Positions 1 through 5,008 of a stretch of DNA of 5,008 nucleotides are shown one piece after another. Numbering within the stretch: the stretch's first letter is position 1; every line of letters begins with the position of its first letter. The translations under genes were made by a program, and so were the position numbers. The notes beneath the pieces were generated by a model that searched no databases, had not been told where the DNA came from, and saw only the letters and a list, made by a program, of their open reading frames with translations. The stretch comes from Candidatus Sulfopaludibacter sp. SbA3 (lineage in GTDB: Bacteria; Acidobacteriota; Terriglobia; Bryobacterales; Bryobacteraceae), in assembly GCA_900290315.1 (NCBI GenBank), contig OKRF01000123.1:6936-11943 (forward strand). Direction: 5' to 3'.

Positions 1-129
1 AAAATACCCTCGGGCGCGGGCGTGGCGCTGCAAAGTCACCAGCACCTGCGGCAGGGAAGAGTCGAACAGTTCCGCGTTGAAAGAATCGTAAGCCTTCTGA
101 AAGGCGCGGTATTCGGTCGGGGGTGTTAG
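1..129 (-). CDS. SprT-like domain protein, N-terminal fragment cut by the window edge
   Basis: Reading the minus strand from about 129 to the edge gives roughly 43 codons containing PTEYRAFQKAYDSFNAELFD, followed by LPQVLVTLQRHARARGYF. This matches the opening of the SprT-like family: a short 'TPTEY..LQ.AYD.FN.ELF' helix, then 'LP..LITLQR...GYF'. SprT-like proteins are predicted zinc metalloprotease-fold proteins (Spartan/SprT type), often found on accessory elements. The HExxH zinc motif would lie beyond the edge, so activity cannot be judged. The frame is closed upstream by TAA at 156-154, and no ATG, GTG or TTG lies between that stop and the conserved region. The expected start position (129-127) reads CTA before ACA CCC CCG ACC. 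The first in-frame GTG (47-45) is already inside the domain. The gene may therefore have lost its start, use a rare start, or carry a sequence error. Family call is fairly firm, start and intactness are not. Confidence 0.65.
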
Positions 130-208
130 GGATCGACGGAACGAAAAACGGGGTTAAGGTAACGCGAAATATGCAAACCGCGTTCGCCCCACATCTCGGA
201 CAATGAAT

Positions 209-511
209 TTAAGGATGCATTTCGGCGGGAACGTGAACACGCCGCACCCTGATTTTACTTTCATCCCTGCGGGCCTGCGCGAGGTCATAGGCGAGCTGCA
301 TGCGCAACCACGTCTCTGGCGTACTGCCGAAGGCCTTGGCGAGCCGAAGGGCCATTTCCGGACTGATGCCCGGCCTGCCGTTAACCACCTTCGTAAGGGT
401 CTGGCGGGTCACGCCGAGCACCTTCGCGCCTTCAGTCACGGACAGGCCCAAAGGCTCCAGACATGCGTTTTTTGCGCTACGGCCGGGGTGCGGGGGATTT
501 TTCATAGGCAT
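209..511 (-). CDS. higA: HigA-family antitoxin (XRE-type helix-turn-helix)
   Basis: This 100-residue protein has the classic HigA layout. An N-terminal NPPHPG motif (residues 5-10) is followed by LEPLGLSVTEGAKVLGVTR (18-36), a helix-turn-helix over about 24-45 ending in LTKVVNG. Then come ISPEMALRLAKAFGSTPETWL (49-69) and MQLAYDLAQA (71-80). Family members bind and neutralise the HigB mRNA-cleaving toxin and repress their own operon. The ATG at 511-509 is chosen because AAGGAG lies 7 bases upstream and the length is typical of the family. It follows the higB stop by 20 bp, in the toxin-first order that defines HigBA modules. The C-terminal tail (about 81-100) is basic and probably flexible. 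The gene looks intact, so the antitoxin should be made even if the toxin is not. Confidence 0.93.
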   Translation of the reverse strand: MPMKNPPHPGRSAKNACLEPLGLSVTEGAKVLGVTRQTLTKVVNGRPGISPEMALRLAKAFGSTPETWLRMQLAYDLAQARRDESKIRVRRVHVPAEMHP

Positions 512-518
512 GACTTTT

Positions 519-524
519 CTCCTT
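519..524 (-). promoter_or_regulatory. Shine-Dalgarno of higA
   Basis: The minus strand reads AAGGAG, seven bases before the higA ATG. It lies in the 20-bp gap after the higB stop, so higA can be translated independently of the frame-disrupted toxin gene. Confidence 0.75.
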
Positions 525-531
525 CGTGCCG

Positions 532-809
532 CTAGTGGTAGCCGGTCAGTTCAACATCAAAAGCATCGGTTCCCTCAAAACGAGAAATCATCCGCCAATT
601 CGCCCTTACTGTAACAGCCCAAAACCCCTTGAGTTCGCCCTTCAGCGGATGCAGGCGATAACCGGGAAGGGCCATGGCCCGCGGCGTATCGGCCTCATCA
701 AGCCGCGCCAGAACTTCTACAACCGTGTCCACCAGGTCTGGCCGAATCCCGCTGCCGTCGTCACGTTCGTACAGCCTGCCCCCGGTATCGATGAAGGGGG
801 ATGGCCCAT
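532..809 (-). pseudogene. higB: HigB-family toxin (RelE superfamily), frame-disrupted near its 5' end
   Basis: The open frame contains RLYERDDGSGIRPDLVDTVV, then VLARLDEADTPRAMALPGYR, LHPLKGELKGFWAVTV and NWRMISRFEG, ending in GYH. These are the hallmarks of HigB-type 'plasmid maintenance killer' toxins, RelE-fold ribosome-dependent mRNA interferases. The conserved frame runs upstream through FIDTGGRLYERDD, but no ATG lies in that frame. The nearby ATGs (818 and 809) are one base out of register. Adding one C to the run of five (796-800) joins ATG at 809 to the conserved frame and gives exactly 92 residues, the usual HigB length. As written, only internal starts are available, for example GTG at 732 (66 residues), which would drop the first helix. 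The small ORF upstream stops at 815, five bases before ATG 809 and overlapping ATG 818 as ATGA, which suggests translational coupling. It is either a true -1 frameshift mutant or a homopolymer sequencing error. Family identity is strong, loss of function is not proven. Confidence 0.8.
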
Positions 810-814
810 GACAC

Positions 815-979
815 TCATTGCCGGTTTGCGTGTTCCTGGCGCCAGGTGGCTTTCATGCCCTGAATTTCAAGCTGCGCCTGGTCGCCGTCGATCAGTTCGC
901 CACGTTCGGCTTGCGAATAGCCTTCCTCGATGTGCTGACGCGTTTGAAGCTTGTCGCCAGCGGGAGAGTCCTTCTTCAT
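815..979 (-). CDS. Small hypothetical protein, possibly ParD/CopG-like antitoxin remnant
   Basis: This 54-residue ORF starts at ATG 979-977, with GAGAGG about 6 bases upstream, and ends at TGA 817-815. The sequence is charged and Gln-rich. The stretch IEEGYSQAERGELIDGD (17-33) resembles the C-terminal toxin-wrapping segment of ParD/CopG-type antitoxins, where 'EG..Q...GE.IDGDE' patterns are common. No ribbon-helix-helix DNA-binding half is present, so it would be a truncated antitoxin or a separate small partner. Its stop codon overlaps a potential ATG of the downstream toxin gene (ATGA at 818-815), and higB and higA follow on the same strand, so it is probably co-transcribed with them. That this is a real gene is supported by the ribosome site, the tight spacing and gene-like codon use. 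The antitoxin assignment is tentative and from memory of the family. Confidence 0.55.
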   Translation of the reverse strand: MKKDSPAGDKLQTRQHIEEGYSQAERGELIDGDQAQLEIQGMKATWRQEHANRQ

Positions 980-1090
980 TCCCGGCCTCTCAAAATCGTG
1001 GCCATCACACGCGGTCTGCCCGCACCTATAAAAGCGTCTTTCGTGAGCGCCGGGTTATGCCGGATGAAGACACGTTCACGTAGAGCTTCG
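980..1090. other. Intergenic spacer upstream of the toxin-antitoxin operon
   Basis: This 111-bp spacer should carry the promoter of the small ORF-higB-higA operon on the minus strand. A TATAGG (1029-1024) is the only -10-like hexamer I noticed, and no matching -35 lies 17 bases before it. The minus-strand segment just after the stop of the helical protein gene holds a weak imperfect hairpin (GAAG..ACGT/ACGT..CTTC, about 1065-1088) with no T-tract. Neither is strong enough to call separately. Confidence 0.35.
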
Positions 1091-1747
1091 TCACGGCTTT
1101 GGTGCTGAACCGAATACCGCGAAATGCTCTTTGGCGGCCTGGTAGATCTCCATGCCGTGCCCCGCGCCGGCGCGGAATAACGCGGGCTGAAAGGGTCGCA
1201 GATCCGGTTCGCCCGCCATTACCGCGAAGACGCCGGGCTGCGCCAGCTTGGAGCAGATCTTGGTCATGTACCCGTATTCATCGGCCAGCCCCACTTCCGC
1301 CGACAGGTATTTCAGCGAGTACAAACGCGGCGCCGGACCATCCTCCAGCGCACGCAAATCGGCCAGTTGCTGTAAGGCCGTCTCCACTTCCGGCGGCACC
1401 AGGGAAGGATCGTTGCGCGCCAGCCACGTCTGGAAAGATTCGAACGTGTCGATGCCATCGGCCACGCGATTCAGGGCGAAGCGCCGCGCGTTCGCTTCGG
1501 ATTGCAGCACATACTGCGTGTAGATGTTCAGTTCCAGAAGATTGCGGCACGCCCACGCCAGCAGGCTGGTGGAGTATTTGAGGCCCAGCTTCAGGTGGCG
1601 ATACCCGTCCGGCGCGGCCTCCAGCAGCGCCACCAGGACATCGCGAAACCACGGGGCCGGCGATGGCGATTCGCGTACTTCCGCGGCGAAGGCGCGCACC
1701 ACGCCGAAAGCTTCGTCGAGTGCCTCGATATCCTCGGGTTCGATCAT
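1091..1747 (-). CDS. Hypothetical all-helical protein, DUF5677-like
   Basis: This 218-residue cytoplasmic-looking protein has no signal peptide and no convincing membrane segment. It appears mostly alpha-helical. Notable segments are an acidic N-terminus (MIEPEDIEALDEAF), a central helix SLLAWACRNLLELNIYTQYV (61-80), ARRFALNRVADGIDTFESF (87-105) and YGYMTKICSKLAQPGVFAVM (158-177). The pairing of a 'W..RNL.EL..Y..Y.L' helix with a later 'Y..L.K.CSK..HP'-style motif recalls DUF5677 and related uncharacterised proteins, although the usual His before Pro is Gln here (Q170-P171). No function is known to me. The ATG at 1747-1745 is preceded by GAGAG about 7 bases upstream. It is head-to-head with the secreted VPS10-family gene, and 111 bp separate its stop from the toxin-antitoxin operon. 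I am confident it is a gene, less so about the family. Confidence 0.8.
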   Translation of the reverse strand: MIEPEDIEALDEAFGVVRAFAAEVRESPSPAPWFRDVLVALLEAAPDGYRHLKLGLKYSTSLLAWACRNLLELNIYTQYVLQSEANARRFALNRVADGIDTFESFQTWLARNDPSLVPPEVETALQQLADLRALEDGPAPRLYSLKYLSAEVGLADEYGYMTKICSKLAQPGVFAVMAGEPDLRPFQPALFRAGAGHGMEIYQAAKEHFAVFGSAPKP

Positions 1748-1780
1748 AGGTCTCTCGTTCTATCATAGGGTTTTCCCTCC

Positions 1781-1786
1781 AGGAGG
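1781..1786 (+). promoter_or_regulatory. Strong Shine-Dalgarno that fixes the VPS10-family start
   Basis: A perfect AGGAGG lies seven bases before ATG 1794. The frame stays open back to 1524, but that extension overlaps the opposite-strand gene and would bury the signal peptide, so this site decides the start. The whole gap between the divergent starts is only 46 bp, so the two promoters must overlap each other or the neighbouring 5' coding sequence. Confidence 0.85.
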
Positions 1787-1793
1787 CTCTTGC

Positions 1794-3053
1794 ATGCGTG
1801 TAGTTGCCCGGCTTGGCGCGGGTGGTTTGGCGGTGGCAATCACTCTGGCGGCGCAAACTGTTTCGCCGGCTCTGCTTGGCGGACTTCAGTGGCGCAGTAT
1901 CGGGCCCGCCGCCACCGGCGGACGCATCGCCGATATCGCCGTTGCCAAAGCGCCCGGAGAGCCGCTCGCCATCTTCGCCGCCACCACGTCGGGCGGCCTC
2001 TTCAAGAGCGTCAACGAAGGCGTCTCCTGGATTCCCGTTTTCGATCGCGCGGGCGGCATGATGTCCCTCGGCGCCGTGGCGGTGGCGCATTCCAATCCTG
2101 CCATCGTGTGGGTGGGGACGGGCGAAGCCGATAACCGGCAAAGTTCTTCGTGGGGCGACGGCGTCTACCGCTCACTCGATGGCGGCGCCACGTGGCGAAA
2201 GATGGGGCTCGATGAGACGCGCCACGTCGGCAAGATTGTCATTCACCCCACCGACCCAAATACCGTGTACGTTGCTGCCGTGGGCCACCTGTGGGGCTCC
2301 AACGCCGAACGCGGCGTCTACAAGACCACCGACGGAGGCATGACCTGGTCCAAGGTGCTGTACAAGGACGAAAACACAGGCGCCATCGATCTGGCCATGG
2401 ATCCCAAGGATCCCAACGTGATCTTTGCAGCTATGTATCAACGCCAGCGCAAGGGGTGGGGTTACAACGGAGGCGGGCCTGGCAGCGGCCTCTATCGCAC
2501 CACCGATGGCGGCGCTCACTGGACCGAGCTGCGCAAGGGACTGCCCGACGTGGAGAAGGGCCGCATCGGCCTGTGCATCTTCCCCGAGGATCGCCGCATT
2601 GTGTACGCCATCGTAGAGGCCGATCCACCCACCGGCGGCCGCGGCGGGCGGGGAGGCGGAGCGGGTGGCGAAGCGGCCGCTGGCGCGCAATTGGGCGGCG
2701 TGTTCCGCAGCACCGATGGCGGCGAGACCTGGGAACACATGAGCGGACTCAATCCGCGGCCCTGCTACTACAGCCGCATCTATGTCGATCCCAAGGACCC
2801 CACGCGCGTCTACCTCCTGGGTTCCAACCGCGGCTTCTACGTTTCCGCCGACTCCGGGAGGAGCTTCCGCGATGTATTCAGCAACGTGCACGGCGAAGAC
2901 CACGCCCTCTGGATCAACCCCGAGAACACCAATCACCTGGTGATTGGCGGCGATGGCGGCGTTTCCATTTCCTACGATCACGGCCTCACCTGGCTGTTTC
3001 GCTTGAACCTGCCGATCGGGCAGTTTGAACCTGCCGATCGGGCAGTTCTATAA
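1794..3053 (+). CDS. Secreted VPS10/Asp-box (BNR) glycosyl hydrolase-like protein, N-terminal part of a split gene
   Basis: As written this encodes 419 residues. A signal peptide is visible: MRVVAR, then a hydrophobic stretch to about residue 20 (GAGGLAVAITLAA), then mature LQWRSIGPAATGGRIADI, a typical opening for this family. Seven Asp boxes (S/T-x-D-x-G-x-x-W) are visible at 72-79 (SVNEGVSW), 127-134, 178-185, 236-243, 306-313, 351-358 (SADSGRSF) and 393-400, so this is the start of a VPS10/sortilin-like beta-propeller. Family members are exported proteins of unknown substrate. The 'glycosyl hydrolase' label comes from fold similarity to sialidases, and no catalytic residues can be assigned here. 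A Gly/Arg-rich loop occupies about 279-292. After LPIGQF (406-411) the frame enters a second copy of a 22-bp repeat and ends in eight foreign residues (EPADRAVL) and a TAA. The continuation is in the +1 frame from 3025. The natural product would be 1040 residues. Confidence 0.9.
   Translation: MRVVARLGAGGLAVAITLAAQTVSPALLGGLQWRSIGPAATGGRIADIAVAKAPGEPLAIFAATTSGGLFKSVNEGVSWIPVFDRAGGMMSLGAVAVAHSNPAIVWVGTGEADNRQSSSWGDGVYRSLDGGATWRKMGLDETRHVGKIVIHPTDPNTVYVAAVGHLWGSNAERGVYKTTDGGMTWSKVLYKDENTGAIDLAMDPKDPNVIFAAMYQRQRKGWGYNGGGPGSGLYRTTDGGAHWTELRKGLPDVEKGRIGLCIFPEDRRIVYAIVEADPPTGGRGGRGGGAGGEAAAGAQLGGVFRSTDGGETWEHMSGLNPRPCYYSRIYVDPKDPTRVYLLGSNRGFYVSADSGRSFRDVFSNVHGEDHALWINPENTNHLVIGGDGGVSISYDHGLTWLFRLNLPIGQFEPADRAVL
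3003..3046 (+). repeat. Perfect 22-bp tandem duplication inside the VPS10-family gene
   Basis: Two identical 22-base units lie end to end, 3003-3024 and 3025-3046, and base 3047 also continues the match. Each unit contains the quasi-palindrome CTGCCGATCGGGCAG (3009-3023 and 3031-3045), able to form a 5-bp stem. Because 22 is not a multiple of three, the second copy shifts the reading frame. With one copy removed the frame reads LNLPIGQFYNIAVNNQEPF, exactly the conserved family sequence. Confidence 0.97.
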
Positions 3054-4938
3054 CATCGCGGTCAACAATCAGGAGCCGTTTCTGGTGTGCGGCGGACTGC
3101 AGGACAATGGCAACTGGTGCACGCCCAGCGCTTCGCGTATCAGCCATGGAATTTCCTTCAAGGACGCTTTCAACATCGGCGGCGGCGACGGTATGCAGAG
3201 CGTCTTTGAAGGCGACGATCACACCCTGCTGGTGAGTTCGCAGAACGGATCCACCGTGCGGCTGGATCTGGACAACATGGAGGCGCAGACCATCGGGCCG
3301 GTGCCCGCTTCGGAACGGGGCCAGCCCGGCTACCGCTGGTATTGGACGACGCCGCTCATCGTATCGGCCTTCAACGCCGACGTGATCTACACGGGCGCCA
3401 ACCTGGTTTTCCGCTCACAGGACCGCGGTATGAGCTGGCAGGCCATCAGCGGCGATCTCACCGCCAACATCGACCGCGACAAACTCACCATGATGGGCGC
3501 GCCCATTCCGCCGCACGCCCTTTCGCGCAATGACGGCCAAGCGAATTTCAGCGCCCTGACGGTGATTGCCGAATCGCCGCTCGATCGCAACCTGCTCTAC
3601 ACCGGCGCGGACGATGGCAGCTTACACGTAACTCGCGATGGCGGCGCGCATTGGAGCCGCCTGAATGTACGCGGGCTGCCGCCCATGCTCAACATCAGCG
3701 GGATCGCCCCATCGAAGTTCGCCGCGGGCCGTGTGTACCTCACCGCCGATGGCCATTTCAACGATGATTACCACCCCTACGTTTTCGTCAGTGAAGACTA
3801 CGGCCGATCCTGGAAGCCCATGGTGGACGGGCTGCCGCAGACTTCCGTGCATCGCATTCGCGAGCATTCCAGCAACGCGAATTTCCTGGTAGTAGGCACC
3901 GAGGAGGGCGCGTACGCTACGCTCGACCGCGGGGCGCACTGGTTCACGCTGGGCGCCAACCTGCCTCCCGTCCCCGTCTACGATCTGGTGTTTCAGAATC
4001 GCGACGAGGCGCTGGTGCTGGGCACGCACGGCCGCAGCATCTGGATTCTGGATCATGCCGGCGCGCTCGCGGAGTTAACGCCGCAGACGCTGCAGACCGG
4101 CGCTCTGTTCGCCATTCCGCCGGCGTACCATCAGAACATCTACGGCGGACAGTTCTGGTTCGGCGCAGGCGAATTCTTCGCGCCGAATCCCCCGCTGGGC
4201 GCAGTCCTCACTTATTATCTGCCGCAGGGCTCGGCGAACGTGCTGATCTCGGTGGCCGACGCTGCGGGCAAAACCATAAAAACCATGCGCGGGCCGGGGA
4301 CCATCGGAATGAATCGGACCTGTTGGGACCTGCGGCAGGCTCCCGCGCTGGCGAGCGGACCCGTGGCGTCCGGGTGTAGCGGCGGTGGGGGTGGAGGCCG
4401 CGGGGGCGGTACGGGCCCGCTGGTGCTTCCCGGCAAGTACACCGTGACCGTGACACCGCAGGGCGGTGCGCCCATGCAGAGCGAAGTGACGGTGCTGGCC
4501 GATCCACATTTCAAAATCACCGACGCCGGCCGCACTGCGCACCATACCGCCGTGATGAGCGCATACTCCCTGCAGGAACAATTGGCCGCGGCGGGCAGCG
4601 CCGCGCAGAGCCTGGCGCTCCAGACTACGGAGATGCGCAAATTGCCGGCATCGGGTGAACTCGCCGCGTTGGACAAAGTCTCCTCTGCGGTCACGCGCCT
4701 GCAGGTCGAGATCTCCCGCGCGCAGCAATCGGCAGCGCGCCTGGAGTCTGTCATCGACGGCTACCCGGGATTACCCACCGCGGTGCAGATGCGCGAATTG
4801 GATTGGGCCTGGGAAGACGCCGCCAAGACGGTCACTGAGTTGAATCGCGTCTTGCGCGAGGACGCCCCCGCGCTTTACAGCCCAGGCGGCGCGTGGAAGC
4901 CGATTCCGCCGGTGGCGGTCCCCGCACGAGGGAACTGA
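3025..4938 (+). CDS. VPS10/Asp-box protein, C-terminal part of the split gene
   Basis: The open frame gives 637 residues if read from a TTG at 3025, but that TTG is simply the start of the second repeat copy and has no good ribosome site. It most likely belongs to the same protein as the preceding frame (residues 404-1040 after repair). It opens with the conserved NLPIGQFYNIAVNNQ, then GGLQDNGNWCTPS. Four more Asp boxes sit at nt 3415 (SQDRGMSW), 3631 (TRDGGAHW), 3790 (SEDYGRSW) and 3919 (TLDRGAHW), making eleven in the whole protein, enough for two propellers. GTHGRSIWILD (nt 4021-4053) is the usual motif closing the propeller region. After it come a beta-rich stretch, a Gly-rich linker (nt 4381-4416), GKYTVTVTPQGG and a VLADPHFKI segment like a small Ig/FlgD-like domain, then a helical, Gln/Ala-rich C-terminus (from about nt 4540). 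It ends in TGA at 4936-4938. Without the first frame it would lack a signal peptide and probably not be exported or fold. Confidence 0.88.
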   Translation: MNLPIGQFYNIAVNNQEPFLVCGGLQDNGNWCTPSASRISHGISFKDAFNIGGGDGMQSVFEGDDHTLLVSSQNGSTVRLDLDNMEAQTIGPVPASERGQPGYRWYWTTPLIVSAFNADVIYTGANLVFRSQDRGMSWQAISGDLTANIDRDKLTMMGAPIPPHALSRNDGQANFSALTVIAESPLDRNLLYTGADDGSLHVTRDGGAHWSRLNVRGLPPMLNISGIAPSKFAAGRVYLTADGHFNDDYHPYVFVSEDYGRSWKPMVDGLPQTSVHRIREHSSNANFLVVGTEEGAYATLDRGAHWFTLGANLPPVPVYDLVFQNRDEALVLGTHGRSIWILDHAGALAELTPQTLQTGALFAIPPAYHQNIYGGQFWFGAGEFFAPNPPLGAVLTYYLPQGSANVLISVADAAGKTIKTMRGPGTIGMNRTCWDLRQAPALASGPVASGCSGGGGGGRGGGTGPLVLPGKYTVTVTPQGGAPMQSEVTVLADPHFKITDAGRTAHHTAVMSAYSLQEQLAAAGSAAQSLALQTTEMRKLPASGELAALDKVSSAVTRLQVEISRAQQSAARLESVIDGYPGLPTAVQMRELDWAWEDAAKTVTELNRVLREDAPALYSPGGAWKPIPPVAVPARGN

Positions 4939-4974
4939 ACGGGGGGCGAGGCAAGACCGGCCGACTGGGTAACG

Positions 4975-4993
4975 CCGGCGATCTTGTCGCCGG
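4975..4993 (+). terminator. Stem-loop after the VPS10-family gene (possible terminator or dispersed repeat)
   Basis: CCGGCGA-TCTTG-TCGCCGG forms a perfect 7-bp GC-rich stem with a 5-base loop, 36 bp past the TGA. No T-run follows on either strand, so intrinsic termination is uncertain. It could instead be part of an intergenic palindromic repeat. The remaining bases to the window end show no gene. Confidence 0.35.
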
Positions 4994-5008
4994 TACGGCG
5001 AGCGAAGC

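Noticed and set aside
1020..1060. Possible sigma-70 promoter with TATAGG on the minus strand
   Set aside because: No acceptable -35 hexamer at 16-18 bp; kept only as a remark on the spacer.
1040..1062. GTTATGC / GCATAAC next to GGCGCTC-like sequence, resembling an integron attC half-site
   Set aside because: The core does not fit GTTRRRY, and no matching inverse half-site lies at a suitable distance on either strand.
526..1083. Plus-strand open frame (185 codons) opposite higB and the small ORF
   Set aside because: Antisense to the HigB frame and to the 54-residue ORF with its ribosome site; the product shows no recognisable family.
1524..1793. Upstream extension of the VPS10-family frame to 1524
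   Set aside because: It overlaps the opposite gene, gives an Arg/Ser-rich peptide unlike a signal sequence, and a perfect AGGAGG plus signal peptide support ATG 1794.
1278..2141. Long minus-strand open frame (287 codons) spanning the divergent gene starts
   Set aside because: It overlaps the helical protein gene in another frame and lies antisense to the start of the VPS10-family gene. Its product is a low-complexity Arg/Gly-rich string with no recognisable domain, a usual shadow in GC-rich DNA.
2172..2981. Minus-strand open frame (269 codons) antisense to the VPS10-family gene
   Set aside because: Ala/Gly/Val-rich mirror translation of a strongly supported gene, with no domain or ribosome site recognised.
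3025..3053. Overlapping stop and TTG restart as deliberate two-protein translation
   Set aside because: The TTG arises only from the second repeat copy, has no ribosome site, and the downstream product would lack export and half its propeller. A frameshift is the simpler reading.

Overview
This is a GC-rich window of bacterial chromosome type. The best guess for the host is an Acidobacteriota, Solibacter/Bryobacter-like, lineage. That guess rests only on the large secreted VPS10/Asp-box protein and the base composition, so it is an inference. Two blocks point away from each other, separated by a 46-bp gap (1748-1793).

Left block, minus strand, read from 1747 down to 1: an all-helical hypothetical protein (1747-1091) that loosely resembles DUF5677; a 111-bp spacer; a 54-residue ORF (979-815) with an antitoxin-like C-terminal look; a HigB-family toxin gene (809-532) whose 5' end is out of frame by one base in a run of five G/C; an intact HigA antitoxin (511-209); and, at the left edge, the N-terminal part of a SprT-like protein (129 to <1) with no ordinary start codon. 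The small ORF, higB and higA sit very close together and look like one toxin-antitoxin operon. The SprT-like and toxin-antitoxin genes suggest accessory DNA.

Right block, plus strand: one long gene (1794-4938) for a secreted, multi-bladed beta-propeller of the 'VPS10 domain / BNR (Asp-box) glycosyl hydrolase-like' family. It is cut into two overlapping frames by a perfect 22-bp tandem duplication at 3003-3046. Removing one copy restores a continuous 1040-residue protein. The last 70 bases hold no gene but contain a perfect 7-bp stem-loop.

Two genes in the same 5 kb are broken by small changes: +22 bp in the VPS10 gene and -1 bp in higB. Either both are recent mutations or the assembly has local errors, and read-level data would decide. 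No tRNA, rRNA, CRISPR array, insertion sequence or convincing integron attC site was seen. I found no clearly new multi-gene system. The most notable signals are the duplication-split gene and the compact, frame-disrupted small ORF-higB-higA module.
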